A DNA stretch of 64,000 nt, taken from contig CAZTOW010000011.1 in NCBI GenBank assembly GCA_964615375.1, forward strand, positions 1 through 64,000. Direction: 5' to 3'. The DNA is from CAZKWG01 sp964615375 (lineage in GTDB: Bacteria > Myxococcota_A > UBA796 > CAZKWG01). Shown here in pieces: positions 28,950 to 38,823 of the stretch. Both the position numbers and the translations under genes were made by a program. The notes under the pieces were generated by a model, which had not been told where the DNA came from, ran no database searches, and saw only the letters and a program-made list of their open reading frames with translations. The stretch's first letter is position 1. Every line of letters begins with the position of its first letter.

Positions 28950-29032
28950 GCCCGGGTGGTGGAATGGTAGACACAGGGGCCTTAAAAGCCTCTTCCCCCA
29001 AAGGAGTGCCGGTTCGAGCCCGGCCCCGGGCA
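28950..29032 (+). tRNA. tRNA-Leu (anticodon UAA)
   Basis: A class II tRNA is readable by eye. Acceptor stem GCCCGGG (28950-28956) pairs with CCCGGGC (29025-29031), discriminator A at 29032. The D-arm has GGTGGAATGGTAGACAC. The anticodon stem GGGGC/GCCTC encloses the loop CTTAAAA, giving anticodon TAA. A long variable arm is present, as in leucine tRNAs, and the T-arm is GCCGG-TTCGAGC-CCGGC. The 3' CCA is not fully encoded (ACCCC follows), so it needs tRNA nucleotidyltransferase. It closely parallels E. coli tRNA-Leu(UAA). Confidence 0.95.
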
Positions 29033-29129
29033 CCCCGCGCGCCCTCGCCGCGCTGAGCAGGCTATCCCGGACCCTCGAGCCGATGTCGGCCTGTTCCGTG
29101 GCGTCTCGGAGAGGATCATCGCGGGGGGC

Positions 29130-29151
29130 TCGATCTCTGTGTAAAGATCGA
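29130..29151. promoter_or_regulatory. Inverted repeat upstream of the Hsp70 paralogue
   Basis: TCGATCT (29130-29136) and AGATCGA (29145-29151) are perfect inverted copies around an 8-nt AT-rich spacer that contains TAAAGAT-like promoter bases. It lies 52 bp before the ATG. Candidate operator or hairpin; not a CIRCE element. Confidence 0.3.
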
Positions 29152-29203
29152 TCAGAATGTGATGCGATGGGCACCAGGGCGCCCTCGGAGGGTGGCAGGA
29201 CGC

Positions 29204-31015
29204 ATGGGAAAGGTCATTGGCATAGACCTGGGCACGACCAACTCGGTCTGTGCGTTCCTCGACCAGGCCGAGCCAAAGATCATCATCAACGAGGAGGGTG
29301 GGCGCGTGACCCCCTCGGTGGTGGGCTTCTCCAAGACGGGTGAGCGTTTCGTCGGCGACATCGCGAAGCGCCAGATGCTGATCAACCCGGACGCCACCAT
29401 CCACTCCATCAAGCGCTTCATGGGTCGGCGCTACAAGGAGGCGCGCGAGGACATCCGCCTGGTGAACTACAAGGTCGTCGAGGCCGCCAGCGGCGACTGC
29501 GCGGTCGAGATCGGGGGCAGGCAGTACACGCCCCAGGAGATCTCGGCCATGGTCCTCCAGAAGATGCGGAAGTCCGCGGAGGACTACCTGGGCGAGAGCG
29601 TGACCGAGGCCGTGATCACGGTGCCGGCCTACTTCACCGACCGCCAGCGCCAGGCCACCCGCGACGCGGGCACCATCGCCGGGCTGGAGGTGCTGCGCAT
29701 CATCAACGAGCCCACCGCCGCCGCGCTGGCCTACGTGCAGAGCCGGAAGAAGGCCAGCACCATCGCCGTCTACGACTTCGGCGGCGGGACCTTCGACATC
29801 TCCATCCTGGAGGTGGACCGCAGCGTGGCCGAGGTGCGCGCCACCCGCGGGAACAACGCGCTGGGCGGCGCGGACATCGACCGCGTGATCGTGGACTGGC
29901 TGCTGGAGCAGTTCCGGCGCGAGCACCGCGTGGAGGTGGGCGACGACAAGATCGCCCTCCAGCGGCTGGCGGAGGCGGCGGAGCGCGCCAAGCTCGAGCT
30001 CTCCATCGCGATGTCCACGACCATCCACCTGCCCTTCCTGGTCGCCGACACGGGCGGGCCCAAGCACCTCCAGGCCACGCTCACGCGCGCCACCTTCGAG
30101 AGCCTGGCCGAGCCGCTCTTCCAGCGCACCATCGACGAGTGCCGCCGGGTGCTGGCCGACGCGCGCATGGACGTGTCGAACCTGGATGAGGTCATCCTGG
30201 TGGGCGGCTCGAGCCGCATCCCGCGCATCCAGGAGCTGGTGCGGACGCTGTTCCGGGTGCCGCTGAACAAGAGCTTCAACCCCGATGAGGTCGTGGCCAT
30301 CGGCGCCGCCATCCAGGCGGGCGTGCTGGAGGGCGACGTCAAGGATCTGACCCTCCTGGACGTCACGGCGTTCTCGCTGGGCATCGAGACCGAGGGTCGG
30401 CGCTTCGCCAAGCTCATCCCCAAGAACACGACCCTGCCCGCGCAGAAGTCGCAGCTGGTCAGCACCGTGGTCGACAACCAGCGCACGGTGAAGATCCACG
30501 TCCTCCAGGGCGAGAGCCCCGACGCCCGCGAGAACGTGAGCCTGGGCGAGTTCGAGCTCACCAACATCCCGCCGGCCCCGCGCGGCTCCCCTCGAATCCA
30601 GGTGAAGTTCGCCATTGACGCGTCCGGGATCGTGAACGTCAGCGCGCGCGACCTGCGCACCGGCGCCAGCGACCAGATCACCATCGAGGCGCCCACGGGC
30701 CTGCGCGAGTCCGAGATCACGGCCATGGCCCAGGAGGCGGCCGAGCACTATCGGGCGGAGCGCGAGGCGGACGAGCTCAAGGACCTGCGCCACCAGATCG
30801 AGCGGCAGCTGGTCACGCTGGAGGGCTTCCTGCGGGATCGCCGCGGGATGCTGCACAAGAACGACATCTTCGAGATCGAGCAGGCGCTCAAGCGCGGGCG
30901 CATGGCGCTGCTGAAGTCGCCGAACCGCGCGAACCTCGAGGAGCTGTCGCTGTACCTGGCGCGCTTCTTCGCGCACCTCTCCGACAAGCTCGGCCCGGAC
31001 GTGCCGTTGCACTAG
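29204..31015 (+). CDS. Hsp70 family chaperone (DnaK paralogue)
   Basis: 603 aa from the ATG at 29204, where the conserved [20 protein letters not shown] begins; an upstream ATG at 29159 would add a non-conserved stretch. The nucleotide-binding domain keeps [38 protein letters not shown] and [10 protein letters not shown]. The substrate domain follows ([20 protein letters not shown], then [12 protein letters not shown]). The C-terminal lid is short and lacks an EEVD/EEVK-like tail, so it is somewhat shorter than canonical DnaK (about 638 aa). Probably a specialised paralogue working with the J-domain protein encoded convergently at 31800-32930. Its TAG shares a CTAG with the stop of the opposite gene. 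Confidence 0.93.
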   Translation: MGKVIGIDLGTTNSVCAFLDQAEPKIIINEEGGRVTPSVVGFSKTGERFVGDIAKRQMLINPDATIHSIKRFMGRRYKEAREDIRLVNYKVVEAASGDCAVEIGGRQYTPQEISAMVLQKMRKSAEDYLGESVTEAVITVPAYFTDRQRQATRDAGTIAGLEVLRIINEPTAAALAYVQSRKKASTIAVYDFGGGTFDISILEVDRSVAEVRATRGNNALGGADIDRVIVDWLLEQFRREHRVEVGDDKIALQRLAEAAERAKLELSIAMSTTIHLPFLVADTGGPKHLQATLTRATFESLAEPLFQRTIDECRRVLADARMDVSNLDEVILVGGSSRIPRIQELVRTLFRVPLNKSFNPDEVVAIGAAIQAGVLEGDVKDLTLLDVTAFSLGIETEGRRFAKLIPKNTTLPAQKSQLVSTVVDNQRTVKIHVLQGESPDARENVSLGEFELTNIPPAPRGSPRIQVKFAIDASGIVNVSARDLRTGASDQITIEAPTGLRESEITAMAQEAAEHYRAEREADELKDLRHQIERQLVTLEGFLRDRRGMLHKNDIFEIEQALKRGRMALLKSPNRANLEELSLYLARFFAHLSDKLGPDVPLH

Positions 31016-31392
31016 CCGCGGGCGGTCTCGATGGTCTTGCGGACGAGCTCGCGGGTCTCGGGCATCAGCGGCTGGTTCAGCTTGCCGCGGGCGGCGAGGG
31101 CGAGGACGAGGCCCAGGAGCAGATCCACGCCGGTCACGACCGCCACGGAGCCTCCCCAGGAGAGGCGCGTCTCCTCGCGGAGCAGCATGATCGCCAGGAC
31201 GTGACCCAGCAGCCAGACCTGGGTGAGGCAGAGCAGGGCGACGGCGAGCATGGCGAAGCCGGTCGCCAGGCGCGCGCCGTCCCGCCGGGCCTCCGAGCGG
31301 GCCAGGATGAGGTGGGCCTGCAGCAGGGCCAGCAGGATGTGGGCCATCCGCCGGAAGGGGGCGAGGAAGCTCGCCAGCAGGCTATCGACCAC
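31012..31392 (-). CDS. YqjE/holin-X-like membrane protein
   Basis: 126 aa from a GTG at 31392 that overlaps the upstream gene by 11 bp. An ATG at 31347 is an alternative start. Two membrane segments (LATGFAMLAVALLCLTQVWL and VAVVTGVDLLLGLVLALA) are flanked by an amphipathic N-terminal helix (FLAPFRRMAHILLALLQAHL) and a charged C-terminus. This is the layout of YqjE/DUF1469 (phage holin superfamily III-like) proteins. Pairs with the YqjD-like gene just upstream, as in enterobacteria. Role may be ribosome or membrane tethering, by analogy only. Confidence 0.65.
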   Translation of the reverse strand: MVDSLLASFLAPFRRMAHILLALLQAHLILARSEARRDGARLATGFAMLAVALLCLTQVWLLGHVLAIMLLREETRLSWGGSVAVVTGVDLLLGLVLALAARGKLNQPLMPETRELVRKTIETARG

Positions 31393-31792
31393 GGCCCACG
31401 CTGCCGCCCACGAGGAGGCCGAGTAGGAAGCCGAGCCCGAGCGCGATGAGCAGGCTCGTGAGCAGGTTCTCCTTGACCTTCTCCTCAGCCTTGGGGACCA
31501 GCTCCTTGCTGATCCGGCCAGAGAGCTCGTCGGCGCGGGCCTCCAGGCGCTCCAGGGCGGCGGCGAGGCGGGCGGCGCTCTCCTCGGTGCTGCCACCCTT
31601 GCTGCCGCTCAGCTCCTCCAGCTGGCGGCGGACGACGGCGCGGGAGTGCTCTCCGGCGGCGGCGATCAGCTCGGCGATGCGGTCCAGATCGCCCTTCGCC
31701 GCGTCCAGGTCGGCGTCGTCGATCTGGGGCCAGCGCTGCTTGATCTTCTCGCGCAGCCCGCTGGGGGCCTCGGCGACGGTCTCGGTGCTCAT
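31382..31792 (-). CDS. CsbD/YqjD-like stress protein with C-terminal membrane anchor
   Basis: 136 aa. The N-terminus (LREKIKQRWPQIDDADLDAA, then KGDLDRIAELIAAA) resembles the CsbD-like stress domain. A long helix follows, and the C-terminus is a Gly-rich membrane segment (LLTSLLIALGLGFLLGLLVG) typical of YqjD/ElaB (DUF883) proteins, which anchor to the inner membrane and in E. coli bind ribosomes in stationary phase. It is 7 bp downstream of the J-domain gene and overlaps the YqjE-like gene. Confidence 0.75.
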   Translation of the reverse strand: MSTETVAEAPSGLREKIKQRWPQIDDADLDAAKGDLDRIAELIAAAGEHSRAVVRRQLEELSGSKGGSTEESAARLAAALERLEARADELSGRISKELVPKAEEKVKENLLTSLLIALGLGFLLGLLVGGSVGRGR

Positions 31793-31799
31793 GGGGACC

Positions 31800-32930
31800 T
31801 CATCCCTCTCGCGGGGTGTCGGGGTTCAGCGCGGCGAAGCGCTCGATGAGCCGGCGGCTCTCCTCGTCGAGGCTCCGGGGCACGACGATGCGTAGCTCCA
31901 CGTACAGATCCTGGCCTCCCGAGCCCTTCCCGCGCAGGCGCAGGCGCGCGCCGGAGGAGGTGCAGGGGGGCACGGTCACGCGCACGCGACCGCCGGGGGT
32001 CTCGACCTCCACCCGCCCGCCCAGCAGGGCCTCGGAGACGGAGATGTCCACCTGGCGGACCTCGTCGGCGCCGCCGCTCTTCGGGGGCTCGGGCTCGCGG
32101 CGCTCCTCGCGCGGGGCCTGGGCGCGAGGCTCCTCCTTGTGGGCGCGGGGCTCGTCCTTGTGGGCCCGAGGCTCGGCGCGCTCGTGCTTGCGGTGGCTCC
32201 GGGTCTCGCCGCCGACCACGCGCACGTCGCAGACCAGATCGCCGTAGGGCCCGCCGTTGGCGCCCGCGTCGCCCATCTTCTCCACCCGCAGGGACTCGCC
32301 GTGGCGCGTGCCGGGGCCGATGCCGAGGTCGAAGAGCTCGTTGTAGCGGTAGACGCTCACGCCGTCGTCTCCGCGGCGCAGGCGCGGATAGTGCAGGGTG
32401 ATCGTGCCGCCGAGCTCGGCCGTGCGCGCGGGGACGTCCACCTGCAGCACGATGTCGCGCCCGGCGGTGGGCTCGCCGAGGTTGCGCGCGGACTGCTGGC
32501 CGGGCGAGCTCTTGGGCGGCGTGCCGGCGCCGAAGCCGAAGTCGCTCATGCCGCCGAAGTCGCCGAAGATGTCCTCCAGATCCAGGTTGTTGCCCCGCCC
32601 GCGGAAGCGGTCCTGGGAGGCCCCGCCCGCGTTCACCTTGACCCCGCCGAAATTCATCCCGCCCGGCGGTCGCCAGGTCCCGCTGCCCTCGCCCGCGGGG
32701 CGCCGGTTGAAGCTGCGGTCGTAGCGCTGCCGCTTCTCCGGGTCGACCAGGGTCTCGTAGGCCTGGCGCAGCTTGTTGAAGCGCGTCGCCGCCTCCGGGT
32801 CGTCCTTCGCCACGTCGGGGTGGCTCTCGCGCGCGAGCTTGCGGAACGCCTTCTTGATCTCCTCCGTGGACGCGTCGCGCTCCACGCCGAGGGTCTCGTA
32901 GTAGTCAGCGACATACGGGATGGATGACAT
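31800..32930 (-). CDS. J-domain co-chaperone (CbpA-like, no zinc finger)
   Basis: 376 aa. The N-terminal J domain (YYETLGVERDASTEEIKKAF, HPD motif in RESHPDVAKDD, residues about 9-72) is followed by a Gly/Phe region with GGMNFGG and DIFGDFGGMSDFGFGAG. C-terminal substrate-binding beta-domains come next (VDVPARTAELGGTITLHYPR, then VDISVSEALLGGRVEVETPG). There is no Cys-rich zinc finger, so it is CbpA-type (class B). A hydrophilic insert with repeats EPRAHKDEPRAHKEEPRAQ separates the two C-terminal domains. Likely partner of the Hsp70 paralogue encoded on the opposite strand; heads an operon with the YqjD- and YqjE-like genes. Confidence 0.9.
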   Translation of the reverse strand: MSSIPYVADYYETLGVERDASTEEIKKAFRKLARESHPDVAKDDPEAATRFNKLRQAYETLVDPEKRQRYDRSFNRRPAGEGSGTWRPPGGMNFGGVKVNAGGASQDRFRGRGNNLDLEDIFGDFGGMSDFGFGAGTPPKSSPGQQSARNLGEPTAGRDIVLQVDVPARTAELGGTITLHYPRLRRGDDGVSVYRYNELFDLGIGPGTRHGESLRVEKMGDAGANGGPYGDLVCDVRVVGGETRSHRKHERAEPRAHKDEPRAHKEEPRAQAPREERREPEPPKSGGADEVRQVDISVSEALLGGRVEVETPGGRVRVTVPPCTSSGARLRLRGKGSGGQDLYVELRIVVPRSLDEESRRLIERFAALNPDTPREG

Positions 32931-33025
32931 GAAGGGGGGCGCTCAGGCAGGGAGTGGGGGAGGGGACTTGGAAGAGGACCGCCACGATGATACCTCTTCT
33001 GACAGCGATGCGGCGAGCCCGTCGG

Positions 33026-33053
33026 TTGACGGAGCGCCCGCCGCATGAATATC
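33026..33053 (+). promoter_or_regulatory. Candidate clpX promoter
   Basis: TTGACG (33026-33031) and AATATC (33048-33053) are 16 bp apart. An ATG at 33045 falls between them, which argues that clpX translation starts further downstream at 33093. Confidence 0.45.
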
Positions 33054-33092
33054 CTGATCGGGCAAGACCCTGGTGCCGCGCCAGAGGAGCCG

Positions 33093-34348
<1,256 letters not shown>

Positions 34349-34352
<4 letters not shown>

Positions 34353-34882
34353 AGAGCGGATTCCTCATCGCGAGCCCCCAGATGCGCGACCCGAACTTCC
34401 AGCGCACCGTCGTCCTGCTGTGCCAGCACAACGACGAGGGCGCCCTGGGCGTGGTGATCAACCGCGCCGGGCCCGTCGCCGTGGAGGAGGTGCTGGAGGG
34501 CATGAGCCTGGCCCGCGGACGCCACGGCACGTCCCCGACCTGGTGGGGCGGGCCGGTGGGCCGCGACACGGGCTTCGTCATCTGGCGCGGGCACGTACCG
34601 AGCGAGGAGGGCTGGACGCTGGGCGGGGAGATCGCGGTCTCGCCCTCGGTGGACCGGCTGAGCTCGCTGGTGGAGACGGGCGAGCCTTTCCACCTCTGTC
34701 TGGGGTACGCGGGCTGGTCACCTGAGCAGCTCGACCAGGAGATCGCCCGCGGGGCCTGGCTCTACGCGGACCCTGATCCAAGCGTCGTCTTCGACGTTCC
34801 GCTGGACGCGCGCTACGATCTCGCGCTCGCGCTGCTGGGCCTCAAGTCCGACACGGTCTGGATGCAGCCCATCGACGAATAG
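34349..34882 (+). CDS. yqgE: YqgE/AlgH family protein, probable CTG start
   Basis: 177 aa if translated from a CTG at 34349 that overlaps the clpX stop (CTGA) and follows GGGGTG by 5 nt. The first ATG is at 34382, but the upstream in-frame codons encode [11 protein letters not shown], which continues directly into [18 protein letters not shown]. That full block is the conserved YqgE N-terminus, so the ATG start would cut it off. No ATG/GTG/TTG is in frame nearby. Other family motifs: [48 protein letters not shown]. Conserved soluble protein of unclear biochemical function. Cotranscribed with clpX. Confidence 0.85.
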
Positions 34883-34932
34883 CGGGGGATCACGTCGTCC
34901 CGACGCCTCCGGTGTGCTATGGTCCCCGGGAC

Positions 34933-36399
34933 ATGCGGACGCTGAACTTCATCCGGACCCTCGGCTCAGGCGCCTTCGGGACCGTCTATCTGGCGGAGTT
35001 CTCCTCGGGGCAGGGATTCCGGCGTCAGGTGGCCGTCAAGGTGCTGCTGCGCAGCCAGGCCGACAACGAGATGTTCCTGTCGCGCATCCGCGACGAGGCG
35101 CGGCTGCTGGGGCTGCTGCAGGACGACGCCATCCTCAAGGTGCTGGACATGGTCCAGATCGAGGGGATGGACGCGGTGGTCATGGAGTACGTGGAGGGGG
35201 TGGACCTGGACACGCTCTCCCGCGAGGGGGAGCCGCCGCCGCCGCGCGCCCTGGCCGAGCTGGCCGCCTCCGTGAGCGGGGCGCTCTCCCGGGCGCACAC
35301 GGCGGTCCACCCGACCACGCGGCAGGCGCTCAACGTGGTCCACCGCGACGTGAAGCCGGCCAACATCATGGTCACCTCCAGCGGCGGCGTGAAGCTGCTG
35401 GACTTCGGCGTGGCCCGCGCGCGCTTCGACGCCCGCGAGAGCCAGACCGGCCAGTTCATGCTGGGCACGCTCAACTACATGGCGCCCGAGTACATCGTCA
35501 CGGGCGAGGTGAGCCCGGCGGCCGACATCTTCGGGCTGGCGCTGGCGGTGTGGGAGGTCGCGGCGGGCGAGGGCTTCGGGCAGCCGAAGATCCGCCAGGA
35601 CGCGCACGAGCGCCGGGTGGCCGAGCGCCTGGAGAAGCTGCGGGCCGCCCACGGCGAGCTGGTGCCCATCCTGGAGCGCATGCTCCAGTGGAACCCGGGC
35701 GACCGCCCCTCGGGGGCCGAGGCCGAGCGCGCCTTCCTGATGGCGGCGGACAACCTGCGCGGCATGGGCCTGCGCACCTGGGCGTCCACGCAGGTGGCCA
35801 AGGTCATCCGCACCCGCACGCTGGCGCCGGACTCGGCGGGGCTGCTGGGCCGCACCGTGCCGCTCACGCCCACGGCGGGTGAGCAGGCGCTGGGCGGGCT
35901 GAGCTCGGGCCAGACCCTGGTGCCCGAGGCGGGGCCCTCGCGTCCAGCGCCTCCCCTCGCGCTCAACAAGCTCCAGGCGCCGTCGGCTCCGCCGCCCACG
36001 CCTCCGCCCACGCCGCCGGTCAAACCCGTGGCGCCCACCACGCCGCCCGCGCCGCCTCGTGCGGCGACGCCGCCCGCGCAGCCGGTCAGGCCCGTGGCGC
36101 CCACGACCCCGCCCGCGCCGCCGCGATCCGTCGCGCCCACGCCGCCCGCGGTCCCGGTCTCGCCGCCGGCTCCCCCGCGGAACACGCCGCCCTCCAGCCG
36201 CCCGCCGGAGCGATCCCAGGCTCCGACGCCCATCCCGCCGCCCCCGCGCTCGCTGGAGCGGGCCACGGGTCCGGTGGCCCCGGCGCGCCGCCCGCCTCCG
36301 CAGAGCAAGATGTCCGAGATCGTCAAGGGCCTGCTCATCGGCGGTGTGTTAGGGTTCTTCGTCCTCCTGGCCGGGATCGCCTTCCTCGTCTTCCGCTGA
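34933..36399 (+). CDS. Tail-anchored Ser/Thr protein kinase
   Basis: 488 aa from the ATG at 34933; an extended -10 (TGCTATGGT, 34915-34923) suggests a very short leader. Kinase domain about 5-270: glycine loop GSGAFGTVYLAE, VAVKVLL lysine, HRDVKPAN catalytic loop and DFG (LLDFGVARA), all intact. Residues about 330-460 are a long Pro/Ala/Thr/Val-rich linker with repeated APTTPPAPP units. The C-terminus is a single membrane helix (IVKGLLIGGVLGFFVLLAGI) ending in FR, so the kinase is held at the inner membrane facing the cytosol with no periplasmic sensor. Targets unknown. Confidence 0.9.
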   Translation: MRTLNFIRTLGSGAFGTVYLAEFSSGQGFRRQVAVKVLLRSQADNEMFLSRIRDEARLLGLLQDDAILKVLDMVQIEGMDAVVMEYVEGVDLDTLSREGEPPPPRALAELAASVSGALSRAHTAVHPTTRQALNVVHRDVKPANIMVTSSGGVKLLDFGVARARFDARESQTGQFMLGTLNYMAPEYIVTGEVSPAADIFGLALAVWEVAAGEGFGQPKIRQDAHERRVAERLEKLRAAHGELVPILERMLQWNPGDRPSGAEAERAFLMAADNLRGMGLRTWASTQVAKVIRTRTLAPDSAGLLGRTVPLTPTAGEQALGGLSSGQTLVPEAGPSRPAPPLALNKLQAPSAPPPTPPPTPPVKPVAPTTPPAPPRAATPPAQPVRPVAPTTPPAPPRSVAPTPPAVPVSPPAPPRNTPPSSRPPERSQAPTPIPPPPRSLERATGPVAPARRPPPQSKMSEIVKGLLIGGVLGFFVLLAGIAFLVFR

Positions 36400-36497
36400 T
36401 CCCGTGAGCCGCGCGCCCGCCGCGCCTGTCGTCCCCTCCGCTCCCCCCGCCTTCTCCGCTTCCTCCCTCCTCTCCCACCTCCCTCCTTCGGAACTTC

Positions 36498-37715
36498 ATG
36501 AGAACCCCTCTCGCCCTGGTCGCCCTGCTGGCGACCTCGATGGGCGCGTTCGCGGCCCTCGAGTGGACGCCGAGCGAGCGCGCTGGCGCGCCGATCGCCG
36601 AACTCCCGCCCATGGGCTCGCTCGAGCCGCCGGAGCCGGAGCCGATCGTCCGCGAGCAGTCCTACCGCGTCAGCAACGGGGACACCGCCGGCAGCCTGCT
36701 GCGTCGCTTCGGCGCGCGCGTGGACGCCGTGCTGGCCGCCGCGAAGCCCCACTATGACCTGACCCGCCTGCGCGCGGGTCGGAGCCTGGACCTGGTCTGG
36801 CACGACCCCGACCCCGAGCCCGTCTCGCTGCGCTACGCGGTGGACGAGGACCGCACGCTGGTGCTGGAGCGGGAGGGGGCCACCTGGATCGGCCACCTGG
36901 ACGTGATCCAGTACGAGGCGAAGCCGGCCGTCCGCGAGATCGTGGTCAAGAGCAGCCTGTGGCAGGCCGCCATCGACGCGGGCCTGCGCCCGGCGGACAT
37001 CGCGGCCCTGGCGGAGGTCTTCGAGTACGACGTGGACTTCAACACCGAGATCCAGCCCGGCGCGCGGGCCCGGATGGCGGTGGACGAGCTCTGGCGGGAC
37101 GGGGCGGTGGCGAAGCTGGGGCCGCCTCACGCGGTGCGCTTCGAGAACGGCGGCAAGACCTACATCGCCGTGCGCTTCCAGCGCGCGGACGGGAGCTGGG
37201 GCTACTACGACAAGGACGGGATGTCGCGGAAGAAGGCGTTCCTGCGCTCGCCGCTGGCCTTCTCCAAGGTCACGAGCGGCTTCAGCCTCTCGCGCTACCA
37301 CCCGGTCCTGAAGACCAGCCGCCCGCACTACGGCGTGGACTTCGGCGCGCCCACCGGCACCCCGGTCCGGGCCATCGGCGACGGCGTGGTGGTCACTGCG
37401 GGGCGCTCGGGCGGGCACGGCAATTTCGTGAAGCTGGACCACGAGGGCCCCTACGCCTCCAGCTACAGCCACCTGTCCAAGATCTCGGTCAAGCAGGGCC
37501 AGAAGATCCGCCAGGGCCAGCTCATCGGCGAGGTCGGGAGCACGGGTCTGGCCACGGGTCCGCACCTGCACTTCCAGTTCTGGGTGAACGACCGCTACGT
37601 CAACCCGCTCTCGCTGGAGCTGCCGCGCACGGAGCCGCTCCCCGAGGCGGAGATGAGCGCCTTCCAGGCGGAGCGCGACCGCTGGATGTCCCTGTTGGAC
37701 GCCGAAAAGGGCTGA
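36498..37715 (+). CDS. Secreted M23 (LytM/MepM-type) murein endopeptidase
   Basis: 405 aa. Signal peptide (MRTPLALVALLATSMGAFAA), LysM/OapA-like segment (SYRVSNGDTAGSLLRRFGAR), a second domain about 130-240, then peptidase M23 with zinc ligands in HYGVDFGAPTGTPV (HxxxD) and catalytic GPHLHFQFW (HxH). VKLDHEGPYASSYSHLS is also characteristic. It cleaves peptidoglycan cross-links in the periplasm. The C-terminal ~30 residues are a charged tail. The leader has almost no purines and no clear ribosome site. A lipoprotein gene follows 7 bp downstream. Confidence 0.9.
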   Translation: MRTPLALVALLATSMGAFAALEWTPSERAGAPIAELPPMGSLEPPEPEPIVREQSYRVSNGDTAGSLLRRFGARVDAVLAAAKPHYDLTRLRAGRSLDLVWHDPDPEPVSLRYAVDEDRTLVLEREGATWIGHLDVIQYEAKPAVREIVVKSSLWQAAIDAGLRPADIAALAEVFEYDVDFNTEIQPGARARMAVDELWRDGAVAKLGPPHAVRFENGGKTYIAVRFQRADGSWGYYDKDGMSRKKAFLRSPLAFSKVTSGFSLSRYHPVLKTSRPHYGVDFGAPTGTPVRAIGDGVVVTAGRSGGHGNFVKLDHEGPYASSYSHLSKISVKQGQKIRQGQLIGEVGSTGLATGPHLHFQFWVNDRYVNPLSLELPRTEPLPEAEMSAFQAERDRWMSLLDAEKG

Positions 37716-37722
37716 AGCTTCG

Positions 37723-38823
37723 ATGCTCCCCGCCGCTCTGCTCCTCGCGCTGCTGGGCTGCGACGCAGGAGAGGCGCCGCGCGGGGAGCTGAGCGAGAAC
37801 GCCCAGGCCGCGTTCGCCGCTTGCGAGGCTGATCCTATCCGAGCGCTCGCCCTGCGTCAGCGCGTCCAGCTCGCGTTCGCGCCCTGCGGGGCCAACCGCG
37901 TCCTCAGCGGCGCCTGGTCGCCGGACGGGCTGCTGCTGGCCTTCCGGCTGGCGGACGGCGTCTACGTCCTGGACGGGGTGAACCACCAGATCGTCAGCGT
38001 GCCCGGTGAGGCGCCCACCGCGCAGCCCGCCTGGCTGGGGCCGAGCCTGCTGGCGCTCCCGCTGGCGCCGCAGGCCGGGCAGCAGGGGGCCCGGGTGGCC
38101 TTCGCCGATCTGCGCGCCAGCACCTACGACGTCGTGGCCGTGGCCCTGCGCGAGCTCGAGGATCTCCAGCCCTCCGGCGACCGCCTGCTGCTGACGGCGG
38201 TGGACGAGACCGGCGCCCGGCACCCGCGCCTGATCAGCCGGGCCGGCGGGGACGAGCGCGCGCTTCCCTGGCTGGAGCGAGAGCCCGCGCGCCTCCGCGT
38301 CGGCGGCGATCTGGCCTGCTGGGTGGAGGAGGGCGGGGTCGTGATCGCCGACGCGCTCAGCGGAGAGCGCCTCGCCCGGGTGGAGGGCGCGACCCTGGGC
38401 GTCCCCCACCCCTCCGGGCGATACGTGGCGCTGGAGCTGCCCGGCGATCCGGTGAGCCTCTTCGACCAGCGTCCCTGGGGAGAATTCGGGGGCAGCGAGG
38501 CGGGCGGGGAGGGGCGCGCGCGCGCCGAGGAGCGCGAGGCCCGCTGGGCGGAGCGCCTGCCGCCGGGGGTGCCCCGGGAGGCTCGCCCGCCCGAGGTGCA
38601 GATCCTCGACCTGGAGAGCGGGGCCCGCTGGCGGGTGCGCGCCTGGAGCGGCGAGGGCCTGAGCTGGTACGCGGCCAACCCCGATCACCTCTCGCTCATG
38701 CTCTGGGGCATGGAGGGGGTGCAGGTGCAGCGCAACGTGGCGCTGGCGCCGGTGCTCGACCGGATCCGGGCGGCTGAGGTGGGGATTCAGGATCCGGGCC
38801 TCGAGCGCGTCAGCCCGGAGTAG
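37723..38823 (+). CDS. Lipoprotein with WD40/TolB-like beta-propeller
   Basis: 366 aa. Signal peptide with lipobox ALLGC. The mature part has propeller-like repeats (GAWSPDGLLLAFRLADGVYV, LQPSGDRLLLTAVD, VPHPSGRYVALELP) resembling TolB/WD40-like beta-propeller lipoproteins, with a charged, low-complexity insert (GGSEAGGEGRARAEEREARW). Starts 7 bp after the M23 peptidase gene, so it probably works with it at the cell envelope. The 3' end overlaps the convergent YkgJ-like gene by 14 bp. Confidence 0.7.
   Translation: MLPAALLLALLGCDAGEAPRGELSENAQAAFAACEADPIRALALRQRVQLAFAPCGANRVLSGAWSPDGLLLAFRLADGVYVLDGVNHQIVSVPGEAPTAQPAWLGPSLLALPLAPQAGQQGARVAFADLRASTYDVVAVALRELEDLQPSGDRLLLTAVDETGARHPRLISRAGGDERALPWLEREPARLRVGGDLACWVEEGGVVIADALSGERLARVEGATLGVPHPSGRYVALELPGDPVSLFDQRPWGEFGGSEAGGEGRARAEEREARWAERLPPGVPREARPPEVQILDLESGARWRVRAWSGEGLSWYAANPDHLSLMLWGMEGVQVQRNVALAPVLDRIRAAEVGIQDPGLERVSPE

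Noticed and set aside
28982..31012. 676-codon minus-strand frame covering the tRNA and the Hsp70 gene
   Set aside because: Antisense shadow of the conserved DnaK-type frame, and it runs through a tRNA.
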